From Coenobita brevimanus (Eukaryota; Arthropoda; Malacostraca; Decapoda; Coenobitidae): a stretch of DNA of 64,000 nucleotides. Location of the stretch: NCBI GenBank assembly GCA_032717465.1, contig CM064684.1, positions 45,001 to 109,000 on the forward strand. Direction: 5' to 3'. Under the pieces are notes generated by a model. It searched no databases. It saw only the letters and a program-made list of their open reading frames with translations, and was not told the origin of the DNA. The position numbers and the translations under genes were made by a program. This document shows, piece after piece, positions 1 through 10,771 of this stretch (its first letter is position 1; the number at the start of each line of letters is the position of its first letter).

Positions 1-1210
1 GTTTTTATGATGGTAGCGAAGCATGTGTAAGGGTAACTGGGCATCAAAATGAATGGTTCACGATCAATGTGGGCATCCAACGAGGTTGTGTGACGTCCCC
101 ATGGTTCTTTAACACAGATATGGATGGGGTGACGAGAGAAGTAAAAACGCAAGTAATGGAGAGAGGGATGGTGTTGGTAATGAATGGAGATGGATGGAAT
201 ATCTCAAATTTGTTGTATGCTGATGATGCAGTGCTACTTGCAAATACCAGACAAGAGTTTTGTAGACTAATGCTGAGTTTTGCTAATGTCTGTGAGCATC
301 ATGCCTTGAGAGTAAATGTAGAAGAGAGTAAAGTGATCGTTATCGAGTGAGAAGGTGACTCCCAGTGAGATGTTACAGTGAATGAAGAGAGATTGGAATT
401 GGTGAGAGAATTCAAATATCTGGCCATAGTGACAGAAAAGAGGAAAATGTGCAAAAGAAGTGGAAAGTAGAGTGATACAAGAAAGGCGAGTAGCTGGTGC
501 TATGAAGTATGAAGGTCTTGATAAGAAACAGAGGCTTGAGTGTTGCAGCTGCACGAGGCTTACACGAAGGAGTGTTTGTGTCAATTTTTAACATATAGAT
601 GTGAGACTATGGTGTGGCATGAAAAGGAAAAGTCAAGAGTGACAGCAGTGGAGCTGGGACTGCTGAGGAATGTATCTGGAGTACTGAGAGCAGATGGGAT
701 AATTATGAAATAATGTGATTTGTGAAAGATGTGGAGTGAGGAAGTCTGTGGACACCAGAATCAAAGAGAATGTACTGAGATGGTATGGTCATGTGGAGAG
801 AATGGATAACAACAGAGTGGTGAAAAAGGTATATCTGAGCGAATTTCAGGGAGGGAGGAGGTGAGGTAGGCCAAGGAGAAGGTGGAAGGATATGGTATAT
901 GAGTGTGTAGGAGAGGTTTGGAAGTCATTGAGGCTAGGGGACTGACAAGAGATCGAGCTGGCTGGATGAATGTTGTGTGAAGAAGTACATGGTCAGGGAT
1001 TTGGCACCCCTTTCTACTGTGACTGCATCCGGAATGATGTGAAACTACAGCATGTAGAGCCAGGACTCCAGGGGACTGAAAGATGACTGCATGGAAACGT
1101 GGTCAATTGGAGTGGACAAAGTTTGGCTGTCTGGACGTTGCTACACCTCACCCTGCCCTTGGGTGGGAATGGAGGTCTGGATGAACATGATGATGATAAT
1201 GATGATAATG
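1..1210 (+). mobile_element. RTE-1 copy 1: LINE 3' portion cut by the window edge
   Basis: This is the reverse-transcriptase and C-terminal part of a non-LTR retrotransposon. An open stretch at 69-350 carries the RT catalytic motif in LLYADDAVLLA, preceded by a GCVTSPWFFN block. Downstream, in several broken frames, come the RTE-type C-terminal signatures LRWYGHVERMDNN and the basic segment RRGRPRRRW (about 770-900). The copy ends in a (GAT)n-type tail at 1187-1210, as RTE-like LINEs do. Frameshifts and stops make it a dead copy. It shares the family of the copies at 1386-2895 and 8740-10771. The RTE assignment is from motif style, not a search. Confidence 0.85.
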
Positions 1211-1385
1211 TTAAAGTGTAAAGTTGTTTCATGAGTGATATATGTAGACTGCATAACGGTACAGTGCCAATGCAAACACTGTGCTAAGGTGCATTCATAA
1301 TAATCAAGTGTAGTAAGCCTGATGAAAGCCTGATGAATGGGAATAGAGAGAGCAGAGCGGCCGTAAACATGAATGGTTTTTGGGG

Positions 1386-2895
1386 TGTGAAGAGAAGGAA
1401 TGCAGTACCAGGAGATGTCACTCGTACAGGTGATGAGTGCTGTGCAGGGGCTGAAAAATGGGAAAGCAGCTGGAGTTGATGAGGTGTATGCAGACATGCT
1501 TAAATGTGGTGGAGAGAGTGGAATGAAGTGCTTGTTGGAGATATGAAAGAAGGCATGGATGAGTGAAGCTGTGCCTGCATAGCGGGAAAAGGCTGCGATT
1601 GTACCCCTGTACAAAATTACAGGTAAGCAAAGTGACTGCAAGAATCATCATGACATAAGTTAAATGAGTGTGGTAGGGAAGGCATATGGAAGAATTATTA
1701 TAGAGATAGTAAGGAAGGTATCAGAAATCCTACTGAGTGATGAACAGGGTGGCTTTAGAAGTGGCAGAGGATGTGTGGATCAAATGTTTCCAGTGAGACA
1801 GATAGCAGAGAAGGCTTGTGAGAAGGACCATAAGGTGTTTATGGCATTCATGGATTTGGAGAAAGCATATGACAAAGTGGACAGAGAAGGATTATGGAGA
1901 GTTTTGCGCATGTGCGGTGTAGACGGTAAGCTGCTAGGTGCCGTCAAGAGTTTTTATGATGGTAGTGAAGCATGTGTCAGGGTTAATGGGCATCTAAGTG
2001 AATGGTTCATGATTGGTGTGGGCATGTGACAAGGTTGTGTGATATCCCCATGGTTGTTCAATATATGTATGGATGGGGTGATAAAAGAAGTAAAAACATG
2101 AGTGATGGAGAGAGGGATGGCGTTGGTAATGAATGGTGATGGATGGAACATCGCAAATCTGTTGTATGCTGATGATGCAGTGCTGCTTGCAAGTACCGGA
2201 CAAGAACTGGGTAGGCTAGTGCTGAGTTTCGCTGTGGTCTGTGAGCGTCGTGCCTTGAGAGTAAATGTAGAAAAGAGTAAAGTGATGATTACTGAGAGGT
2301 AGGTGACTCCCAGTGCCATGTTACAGTGAGCAGAGAGAGACTGGAATTGGTGAGAGAGTCCAAATACCTGGGTACAGTGGTAAAAAAGAGAGGAAAATGT
2401 GCAAAAGATGTTGAGAGTAGAGTGACCCAAGGAAGAAAAGCAGCTGGTGCAATGAAGGCCTTGATAAGAAACAGAGGCTTAAGTGTTGCAGCTGCATGAG
2501 ACTTACATGAAGGAGTGTTAGTGCCAACTTTAGCATATGGATGTGAGACTATGGTGTGGCATGAAAATGAAAAGTCAAGAGTATGAGTAGTGGAGACGGG
2601 ACTGCTGAGGAATGTATGTGGAGTACAGAGAGTGGTCAGGATACGAAATAACATGATTCGTGAAAGATGTGGAGTGAGGGAGTCGGTGGACACCAGAAAC
2701 AAAGAGAGTGTACTGAGATGGTATGGTTATGTGGAGAGAATGGATAACAACAGTGGTGAAAAATGTATATCTGAGCGAATCTGAAGGAGGGAGGAGGCGA
2801 GGTAGGCCAAGGAGAAGGTGGAGAGATATGGTGGATGAGTGTGTGAGGATGAGAGGTTTGGAACTTGGTGAGGCTAGGGAACTGACAAGAGATCA
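1386..2895 (+). mobile_element. RTE-1 copy 2: LINE reverse-transcriptase region, degraded
   Basis: A plus-strand copy of the same family as 1-1210, starting further 5'. Readable RT blocks are LKNGKAAGVDEVYADML (about 1450-1500), VGKAYGRII and GGFRSGRGCVDQM (1664-1800), the motif-A segment FMDLEKAYDKVDREG (1843-1890), and YADD (about 2167-2178). The C-terminal part shows the same CGVRESVDTRN and RRGRPRRRW blocks. In-frame stops (for example in place of R before QGCVISPW near 2027) and frameshifts break it into pieces. It loses similarity after TRD near 2895, so the normal 3' end and tail are missing. The 175 bases between it and the preceding copy show nothing recognisable. Confidence 0.85.
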
Positions 2896-3756
2896 CTCCT
2901 TATCTGTGACTTATTGGCGAAGCAAGAGATGACTTTCACCCTCCAGTCACCTGCAGACTCTTTTTTTTTTAACCAAAGTTGAAATCCACCATAAAAGATT
3001 ACCAATTTCAGATGACAGAAGAGATAAAAGAAAATTCACCAAGAGCACTAAACACATGTTCAATGCAGTGCGTGTCCCTTGGTGACTAAGTGACGTGATG
3101 TGATGTGGCCAGTGTTAGACTAATGCTCAAAGTCACCACTACACAGCGCTCTAATTGCAGTCATGATATACCAGTTAGTTGGTGCACTATTTAAAAAGTT
3201 TGGTTTCTTTTTGGACAGACCTCGTAGTGACACGAACAAAACGTCATGAGAAAGATCTGATGGATATCAATTTTCTTCACTTGGTTTCTTTTAATAACTG
3301 AACACATACTGAATGGAACTTAAAGATATGCACTTCATATTAATGTAAAGATGACAGTTTTAAAAAGTCACAAGATTTTTCTGTAACATGATTTCTTAAC
3401 CAGCAGGATGATACACATTTACATTTGATACACATCTAGGACAGGACAAGGAGGGTAATATCTTATGTGGTTGACTGTCACTTTATCCATCCACAGTTCA
3501 CTGTCAGCTGATTGGTGTGTGATGACAGAGAGAGAGAGAGAGAGAGAGAATTATACTGGGGTTCTATTTCAAGCTGATGATGCAATTTTTTGTTTGTAAC
3601 TTTTTTTGGCTGCTCCTCAATAATGTAAAATAATAATGACAGCAGGAACCAGAACCGCCAAAAATCTACCGGTTCTGGTTCTGGGTTCAGCTCCTATAAA
3701 ACATGCCAGTTCCAGCGGTTCTGGGTTCAGGTTCCAGTTCAGTTCCACCTCACTAG
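2896..3756. other. Unassigned stretch with (GA)n and a GGTTCT-rich patch
   Basis: No coding signal. A short poly-T lies near 2961, a (GA)n microsatellite at 3526-3549, and a patch rich in the repeated word GGTTCTGG/GGTTCAG at about 3650-3756. Such a patch resembles the internal repeats of some hAT-type elements, but no ends are visible. This DNA lies in the intron downstream of ABT1 exon 2, or beyond that gene if it ends sooner. Confidence 0.4.
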
Positions 3757-4953
3757 GTATATGCACGGGAGTAGGTGAGAATCAGAGGACAAAAGAGGGT
3801 GTATGTACTGATGTGTGCAAGAGATGGAAGGAGAATATAAAAGAGTATGGATCAGTCTGTCCATGGATTGTAAGGGTATGATTGAAAATGGGAATACAAA
3901 CATGGGTGATTGTGTGTGAGTATGCGCCAATGCAAGATCATGCAAGCTGAGTGACAACAGAGTTCTGGGCAAATGTAGGAAGTGTGCATGAAAAAGTTTG
4001 AGAAGAATTACAGAGTGTACTGTATTTGACTGGAGATATAAATGGAAAAGTAGGGAATGTGAAGGTGGATGGAATAGTTGGTGAGTGGGGTGTGCTTGCA
4101 GACGTGGATGAGAATGGCAGTGCTCTAGTGAGCATTTGTGTAGGGAGGGGGTTGGTGATAGCCAATATCCTCGCTAGGCAGAAAATGATACACAGGTATA
4201 TGTGGCAAGTGATGAGAAGGATGGGTGGTGAACTGATTGAATGGAAGGCGATGACTGTAAGTGTGTGGATGACAGAATGAGAAGGTCGGTAATGGATTCA
4301 GGAGCATACAGAAGTTGGGGCAGTGGACTTTCTGACCACCACTTGGTGGTGGTGAAAGTTAAGGCTCAAGTGCATTGCAAGAAAAGGACAGAAGGACAGG
4401 AGGAAGTCATCCATACAAGGAAGGTGGAAAGGTTGGAAGAGAATGGAAAAAGGGCTGAATATTTCAGAGAAGTGGAGGAGTGATTGGGTAAATATGATTT
4501 GAAGCAGATGGGGGAGGTGGAGGGTTGTGCAAGATTTTCACAAAGAAATCTGTGCAGCATGTGAGGTGGTGTGTGGGGTGAAGAGAAAACGAATGGAGGT
4601 GCACAGAACAGTGTGGTGAAATGAAGAGCAGAGACAAGCTGTGGCATAAAAGAAAACATATAATGAATGGAAGGGAAGAAGAGACATGAAGGAAGTTGAG
4701 AGCAGAAAAGAGAATTATATGTAGAGAGAATGAGAGGTGAAAGGATTAATAAGAGAGAGGAAGAAGACAGTGGATGAGGAACCTGGAAGGAATTTGAATG
4801 TAAAGTAAAGGGAGCATAGGTAAATGTTCTGGAGGAAGGTAAAGAGAGTTAGACAGAGTGATAAAGAAGTTAGTAGGGGAGTGAAAGATAAAAATGGTAG
4901 CCTGATAGTGGAGAAAGGAGAAAAAGTGAGCAGATGGAGAGAACACTTTAAGG

Positions 4954-5451
4954 TAGGAATGTGCCAATGGTATCGGTATTGGTAGTATCGGCTTTTTTTT
5001 TTTTTTTTTTTTTTTTTGTAGTATTGGTATTGGCAGTATCAGCCTTTTTTTTTTTTTTTTAAGAATTGGTATCGGTATCGGCAAGGTAAAAATATGGCCG
5101 ATACTCCGATACTTTTCTGGTTTATTATGTGATTCAAGAAACTCATGTTTCATGACATTGATAAACAGATGATTATGATATTATATTACAGTATATTACA
5201 TTATAATTACATGTATGATGTAACATTATCATACATTAATATTATATATCGATTACTATATTGCTCATGCATTAACAACACTAACGTTACCGGCATCAAA
5301 TAAATCAAAATAAAATCAAATATAATAAAAATAAAAAAGTATCGGTATCGGCAAAGTGTTGGCCACTAGCTAATATCAGAGTATTGGTATCGGTATCAGC
5401 TGAAAAGTGGGTATCGATATTGGCCATAATCTTGGTATTGGCATATCTCTA
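4954..5451. mobile_element. Non-autonomous hAT-like element inside RTE-2
   Basis: A 498-bp insertion with imperfect terminal inverted repeats: the left end TAGGAATGTGCCAAT matches the reverse complement of the right end, TAGAGATATGCCAAT. Flanking 8-bp sequences CTTTAAGG (4946-4953) and CTTCAAGG (5452-5459) match at 7 of 8 positions, the duplication length typical of hAT elements. The interior is full of the words GGTATCGG/GGTATTGG in both orientations, two poly-T runs, and an AT-rich centre (5160-5340). No transposase is encoded. Confidence 0.8.
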
Positions 5452-5733
5452 CTTCAAGGAACTGTAAAACATAAAGAATGAAAGTATACATGGCTGGGAG
5501 AAGGAGGGTGGTGAAAAGGGAGGAAGAGATCAGCAGGATGGAAGGAGCAGAAGCAATGAAGAACATCAAAATGGGGAAAGTCCCAGGAATATATTGAATG
5601 TGTGGTAAAAACAAAATGCTGAAGCATGGGAGAGAGATTGTAGTAGAATGGATACGGAAGATGTGCAGATTGGCCGGGGAGGAAGTCAAAGTCCCAGAGA
5701 TTTGGAAGCCAGGTATAATTATTCACCTGTACA

Positions 5734-5942
5734 GTCACGGCACATAGTCCTTGACCAGGGTGTAAGGGAAAGTCAATGCCACCACAGGGCTGCAGTGCGT
5801 CGGAATACGTTCCCTTATACCCCCTGCTCCCCTTACCAGCTCCCCCCCTCTACCTATCCCCCATACCTCCAACACCCCAAACTGCAGCCCTGTGGTGGCA
5901 TTGACTTTCCCCTACACCCTGGTCAAGGACTATGTGCTGCAA
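5734..5942. mobile_element. 209-bp hairpin MITE inside RTE-2
   Basis: Arms of about 57 bp (5738-5795 and 5880-5938) are near-perfect inverted copies of each other, starting with GCACATAGTCCTTGACCAGG. They enclose a short pyrimidine-rich spacer. The 7-bp sequence CTGTACA occurs immediately on both sides (5727-5733 and 5943-5949), and removing the element restores the LINE reading through HLYK. The superfamily is unclear from a 7-bp duplication. The very similar arms could reflect recent insertion or arm correction. Confidence 0.8.
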
Positions 5943-6663
5943 CTGTACAAAAGAATATGGGGAAAAAGAAATGTGTGGTGATTATAGGGGCATTTGTCTC
6001 CTTAGTGTAATAGGCAAAGCATATGGTAGGATAATTACTGACAGAGTCAGGGAAATAAGAGGAATTTGTTGGGGAAGAACAGGGAGATTTTAAGATGGGA
6101 GGAGGTTGTGTAGATCAGATGTTCATCCTTAGGTCTTTGGTGGAAAAGTTTCTAGAGAAGAGAAAGTTGTATGTGGCCCTCATGGATTTGGAGAAAGCAT
6201 ATGACAGAATAAATAGAGAAGGAATGTGGAAAATATTAAGAATATATGGAGTAAATGGCAAGTTGCTGAATGCCATGAATAGTGTGTACGAGGGTGGTAA
6301 GGCTGCTGCAAGTGTGGATAGTGAACTGAGTGAATTTTTCTATCTGAATGTTGGATTGAAACAGGAATGTGTCATGTCTCAATGGCTGTTCAATTTATAC
6401 AATTTGTATAGGCCTATAGACAGAGATATAAGAGATACAAGGCAGAGCAGTGAAAGTTGAAGTGGCCTTAATGAGAGCACAGAGCATTTGGAAACTTCCT
6501 GTATTACTGTTTGCTGATGATACTGCATTGTTAGGTGAAGAAGAAGGGGACCTGCAAGGCTTGGTGAATGAATCTGGGAAAGTGTATAAGAAATGGAATC
6601 TACAGGTGAATGTAGGGACGAGTAAAGTCACGGTCTTCAAGAGAAATGAAGTCACTGAATGTA

Positions 6664-7102
6664 CAGTGTCTGCAAAAAGTAAAGAGTGCCTGCCATAGAA
6701 ATCAATGAGAAAAGGCACTCTGAAGTTTTTGCAGCCTGTAGCCAAATCTCATGGCCAACCAAAACTATCGTATGTCTGGCAATGAAGATACACACCAGGA
6801 AAACAAGACAACCTTCAGTTCCTGCCTCAGTGCTCTTTGAGCTGCCTTTGAGGGTGCATTAGTGCTGCTTGCTCCCATACCACTACCATCTATTTTCGCT
6901 TGTTAGCTTGTTGGCACTGAAGTTTTTGCACCAACATACCCAAATGGCTTCTATCAACCCCAGGGCCAAAGAAATGGCTCGAATTTTGGCCTGGAAGGCC
7001 GAAAATTTGTCAACAAAAGAAATAGCATGGCGTACGGGATGTGGTGAGAGCAGTTATTCCCAAATTACTATGGCGGGTGCTCTATACTTTTTGCAGACAT
7101 TG
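6664..7102 (+). mobile_element. Tc1/mariner-like element remnant inside RTE-2
   Basis: A 439-bp insertion bounded by inverted ends: left CAGTGTCTGCAAAAAGTAAA and right, reverse complement, CAATGTCTGCAAAAAGTATA. The left flank is TA (6662-6663). The right flank is CA (7103-7104), best read as a TA target duplication with one mutation, because removing the element plus one dinucleotide restores the LINE frame through ECTVRLDDEEM. An open stretch from 6944 encodes the N-terminal helix-turn-helix of a Tc1-type transposase; the catalytic domain is gone. Confidence 0.8.
6944..7072 (+). pseudogene. Transposase N-terminal HTH fragment (Tc1/mariner-like)
   Basis: The peptide begins MASINPRAKEMARILAWKAE and continues NLSTKEIAWRTGCGESS. 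The spacing of a conserved helix, a glycine/serine-led turn (NLSTKEIA) and a second helix fits the paired-type HTH that opens Tc1/mariner transposases. Only about 43 residues remain before the reading frame runs into the right inverted repeat. No DDE/D catalytic region is present. Confidence 0.6.
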
Positions 7103-7754
7103 CACTGTGAGGTTGGATGATGAGGAAATGGAAAATGTGAGTGCATTTAAGTACCTGGGTTGTGTGATGAGTAAGGATGGAAGTTCGGAGGATGAAGTGC
7201 TTGAAGAGGTACAACAAGGAAGAATAGCTGCTGGTTCTCCGAAAGCAGTGATAAAATATGGAAGTGAGCGTGGATGTAAAAAAGTCGTTGCATGGCAGTA
7301 TTGTGACACCAACTCTAACATATGGAAGTGAAACTCGGACCTTGTTGGAAGGACATAAGTCAAGAGTGAGAGCAGTGGAAATGAGTTATTTCAGGGGAGC
7401 ATTTGGAGTTACATGGAGAGACAGACTGACAAATAAGGAAGTGAAGGAGCATTGTGGTGTGGATGTGAGTGATAAAATACATTAAGAGAAATACATTAAG
7501 GTGGTCTGGCCATGTGGAGAAGATGGAGAGCGACAGACTAACAAGAAGTGTGTATGTGAGTGAGGTGGAAGGGGGGAGAGGGAAATGGTGGCCGAAGATG
7601 AGATGGAGTGATGGAGTTGAGAGGCATATGAGAGAGGGGGGTGTTAGCTGTGGGGAGGTCAGCAAAGTGACAGGGGACAGGGCAGCACAGAGGCAATTTA
7701 TTTGTATGCCACCCCTTGCAGGATTAAGGCATCTGGAGGTATAGATAGACAGAT

Positions 7755-7920
7755 GTTATTGAAACACAGGAATCCAAAGAAATATCAATAGCACAACAGG
7801 TAACACAAAATCTGAAGAAAATCTAAACCAGGTAAAGTATCAAAGTTTCAGTACTTACATGTACAACTTTGGGCAATGAAAAAAAATAAATGACAAATTT
7901 TTTCATACTCTTGCACATAC
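7755..7920. other. Intronic DNA downstream of ABT1 exon 2
   Basis: This short stretch lies between the RTE-2 tail and the splice donor of ABT1 exon 2 (minus strand, donor GT at 7920-7919). No further ABT1 exon was found in it or in any non-LINE part of 1-7757, so the 3' end of the gene lies outside the window or is unrecognisable to me. Confidence 0.5.
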
Positions 7921-8119
7921 CTGGGCAAATATTTAATATTCCACAGCACATCATAATAAGGATTCTTTTTCTTGCCACCCACAGGCTGGTTGTTGAGGAA
8001 CAGATGAACTTTCTTGGCTTTCCTCTTACTCTTGAACTCCACCCAGCCCTCGCTGTAATGTAAGGTCTTCTTGTTCCTCTTGCCTTTAGTACTTCCCTTG
8101 GAGCCATTCATCGTGTCTT
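7921..8119 (-). CDS. ABT1: ABT1/Esf2 family protein, exon 2 (internal)
   Basis: Internal exon of the gene whose first exon is at 13632-13815. It encodes residues about 62-127, including HYSEGWVEFKSKRKAKKV, LNNQPVGGKKKNPYYDVLW and NIKYLPR. This is the strongly conserved second half of the RRM-like domain of activator-of-basal-transcription-1/Esf2 proteins, which act in small-subunit ribosome biogenesis in the nucleolus. The acceptor is CAACAG at 8125-8120 on the minus strand, with a good branch-point-like TACTGAG about 20 bases upstream. Exon 1 ends in phase 1 and this exon supplies the two missing bases, giving NK-ED across the junction. The donor GTATGTG follows CCCAG and leaves phase 2. The C-terminal exon(s), expected to start near FxWxHL in the family, were not found. 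Confidence 0.85.
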
Positions 8120-8429
8120 CTGTTGAGGTGTCATAACTCAGTATGTACTGCAGACAGAGCATGAAACAAACACAAGCCGAGTTGAGAGAGAAGTGGAAAA
8201 AAAGTTAAGCAGAGTGAGAAGCGTTGAGTATACTGAGAAAAAGGTAAGTGTCAACACAGTAAAGCAACCTAATGTAGAACAGAGTCCAGTAGAGTTGGGA
8301 AAAGAATGGGGTGGAGTATGGTTTTGTTAATCTCAACAATCTGGGGTCGATCTTAAAAACTTCAAACATCAGTGCATTATCTCCTCATTTCATGTTATCT
8401 TTTTTTAATGTTCATATCTGCTTGAAGTT

Positions 8430-8477
8430 CACAGTACACATATATATACATGTATACCAGTATATATATGTATACTG

Positions 8478-8512
<35 letters not shown>
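8430..8512. repeat. (TA)n/(GA)n compound microsatellite
   Basis: An interrupted TATATG/TA tract runs into (AG)n at about 8493-8512, directly before a SINE-like unit. Confidence 0.9.
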
Positions 8513-8691
8513 TGCTCAGCTCTGACCGAAGGGTCGGAGGATCGAATCTACCCAAGGGTCGTTGGTTGACATCAGGAAGGGCATCTGGTCATAAAATGCT
8601 ACATGCTCCAAACCAAAGTCCTCTACCCAGGAGCAACACCTTAGCCCTTATCCAAAAAAAAGGGGTACCTGGCGTAAAACTCACACTCACT

Positions 8692-8734
<43 letters not shown>
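8513..8734 (+). mobile_element. SINE-like repeat with tRNA-type promoter remnant
   Basis: The unit opens with GTGCTCAGCTCTG, resembling a degraded tRNA A box, followed about 25 bases later by GGATCGAATCT, close to a B box (GGTTCGANTCC). Then comes AGGAAGGGCATCTGGTCATA, a word class common in the 3' parts of arthropod SINEs and LINEs, and a (TA)n tail at 8697-8733. No coding capacity. The tRNA of origin cannot be named from so short a match. Confidence 0.55.
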
Positions 8735-8735
<1 letters not shown>

Positions 8736-9149
8736 TGGACATCATCATCATCATCATCATCCAGACCTCCTTTCCCACCCTAGGGCAGGATGAGGAGTAG
8801 CAACGTCCAGACAGCCCAACTGCCCAGTCCAATGGGCCATGCTTCCATTCACTTATCACTCATGCCCCCAGAATCCTGGCTCTATCTGATACGCCAAAAA
8901 CATTCACCACATTCTGTAGCTTCATATAAATGTATCCGACAGAGTCAATCTGGACGCTGTCACATTAAAATGGGGTGCTAGTCCCTGATCATGCACTTCT
9001 CACAATATTCATCCAGCCAGCTTGATCTCTCATAAGTCCCCAAGCCTCACTGACTTCCATACCTCTCTTCTTCGCACACACATCCACCATATCCCTCCAC
9101 CTTCTTGGTCTACCTCGCCTCCTCCCTCCCTCAAATTCACTGAGATATA

Positions 9150-10071
9150 CAGTGCCCTCGCACAGTGAACGAGTCAATGGAAGGCAGACGAGTTCGTTCA
9201 CTGTGAACACCATAACTTATGGGAAAAATAGCATACGGGCAGCACTGCTCCCTCATAATCCACTTTATGAGCCACAGAGATGTACTAAAGGGAACATTTC
9301 AAACACAAACAGTACAGATATATAAACCATACAACACATTGTTATTTATGGTACCTTAAATGGAGCAGATGGCAGTCTTGACTGGCTTGAATACAGGTGG
9401 TTCCGAGGGAGGGAGATACACTTAGGGTGTCCCCACCACATCATCTTCCATTCCTTTGTTCCCATCACCAGTCTCACCCTCATCACCTGACTGAACCACT
9501 TCTCCATGTACCTCCACCTCATTCACCTCTCCCATAAAACCTTCAAAGTCCAAAGATGACACCACTGACATCACATCATCATCATCTTCCCCAGGAAGTG
9601 TAGCAGATGATGTAGAGGCAACTGGCTCCTGTTGTTCTTGAGTTCTGTAGTAGAGTGTGATGAGTGTTTGTTTTCTTCTGCTGACTTCCCTACAGTGCCT
9701 TTCAGTGTAATAAAGAAAAGTGGTTTCTACTCCACTAAGCACTTCCTGTGTCCTAAGGTAGTTGGTTTCATTTGCCTTGACCTATTCCCTCAGAACATCC
9801 ACTCCCACTAGAATTATACTGATTTTCAACTAATCTTTGTCCTCCATTGGATTCTGCTTAACAGGTTGTTCGGATCTGGCCTCTTGTGCAGCATCTACTG
9901 GGGGGGGGGGGTCGTTCAATATGGGAGATGGCGGTTATGGCCGACTCTTCCCCCCGATTTCATTTACTCGGGGTTCAACTCATTCATTATGGTATTGTGG
10001 ACCTGATTATCCCCTGCTCGTTCACTAGGCGAATCATTTACTCTAAATATGTTCACTGTGTGAGGGCACTG
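9150..10071 (-). mobile_element. Tigger/pogo-like element inserted in RTE-1, TA duplication
   Basis: The 922-bp insertion has terminal inverted repeats of 21 bp with one mismatch (left CAGTGCCCTCGCACAGTGAA), and exact TA dinucleotides at 9148-9149 and 10072-10073. Removing it with one TA restores the LINE coding sequence through VVKKVYLSEFEGG. CAGT-type ends plus a TA target fit the pogo/Tigger branch of Tc1/mariner. Only a C-terminal transposase-like tail is left, so it is an internally deleted copy. Confidence 0.88.
9422..9828 (-). pseudogene. Tigger-type transposase C-terminal fragment
   Basis: Minus-strand frame with ETNYLRTQEVLSGVETTFLY, TERHCREVSRRKQTLITLYY, and an acidic Ser/Asp/Glu-rich tail. 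The R-R-K-Q-T-L-I-T ending followed by an acidic tail resembles the C-termini of Tigger/pogo transposases. A stop lies in the upstream part and no DDE core remains. The open part (9422-9742) has no sure start codon. Confidence 0.5.
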
Positions 10072-10771
10072 TACCTTTTTCACCACTCTATTGTCATTCA
10101 TTCACTCCACATGACCATACCATCTTAGTACACTCTCTTTGATTCTAGTGTTCACAGACTTCCTCACTCCACATCTTTCATGAATCAAATTATTTGATGT
10201 CCTATCCACTCTCTGTACTCCACATACATTCCTCAGCAGTCTCATTTCCACTGCTCTCACTCTTGACTTCATTTTCATGTCACACCATAGTCTCACATCC
10301 ACATGTTAAGGCTGGCACTAACACTCCTTCGTGTAAGCCTCACGCACCTGCAACACTCACGCCTCTGTTTCTTACCAAGGCCTTCATAGCACCAGCTGCT
10401 TTCCTTCCTTGTGTCACTCTACTTTCCACTTCTTTTGCACATTTTCCTCTCTTTTCTTTCTCTCTATCCAGGTAGTTGAACTCTCTCTTTCTTTCTCTCT
10501 CCATTCACTGTAACATCACACTGGGAGTCATCTTCTCTCTCAATAATCATCACTTTACTCTTTTCTACATTTCCTCTTAAAGCATGATGCTCACAGACAG
10601 CAGCAAAACTGCACTAGTCTACCAAGTTCTTGTCCAGTATTTGCAAGTAGTACGGCATCATCAACATACAACAAATTTGAGATATTCCATCCATCACCAT
10701 TCATAACCAGAGCCATCCCTCTCTCCATTACTTGTGTTTTTACGTCTCTCATCACCTCATCCACATACATA

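Larger units (their letters stand above)
3757..7754 (+). mobile_element. RTE-2 long copy, split by three DNA transposons
   Basis: One LINE copy can be followed through three insertions. Segment 3757-4953 is the endonuclease domain and linker: GENQRTKEGVCTDV, LTGDINGKVGNVKVDG, and the catalytic SDHHLVV near 4335. Segment 5452-5733 is the linker. Segment 5943-6663 is the RT: GDF-MGGGCVDQM, MDLEKAYDRINREG, and the FADD form LLFADDTALLG near 6510. Segment 7105-7740 is the C-terminus: FKYLGCVMSKDG, YGSETRTLLEGHKSR, RWSGHVEKMES. It ends in a (GATA)-type tail at 7741-7754. Joined across the insertions it is nearly collinear with the intact endonuclease copy at 34.6-36.0 kb, but stops and frameshifts make it inactive. 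It is truncated at the 5' end. Confidence 0.88.
8740..10771 (-). mobile_element. RTE-1 copy 3, split by a Tigger-like element
   Basis: A minus-strand LINE copy. Its 3' end is the (CAT)n run at 8740-8761, the complement of the (GAT)n tail of copy 1. The C-terminal basic block RRGRPRRWRDMVDVCAKKRG lies at about 9020-9130, then the reading is interrupted by the element at 9150-10071. It resumes at 10074 with RWYGHVE and VVKKV, followed upstream by SRVRAVEMRLLRNVCGVQR and the RT segment with LLYVDDAVLLA (YADD mutated to YVDD) near 10680. It is 5'-truncated at about 10771, where another Tigger-like end begins. Confidence 0.85.

Noticed and set aside
5648..6010. 120-codon plus-strand ORF
   Set aside because: It crosses the MITE and both LINE flanks; a chance reading with no consistent protein.
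8098..8103. Use of an ATG inside ABT1 exon 2 as a gene start
   Set aside because: The residues around it continue naturally from exon 1 through a phase-compatible splice junction; the gene starts at 13815.
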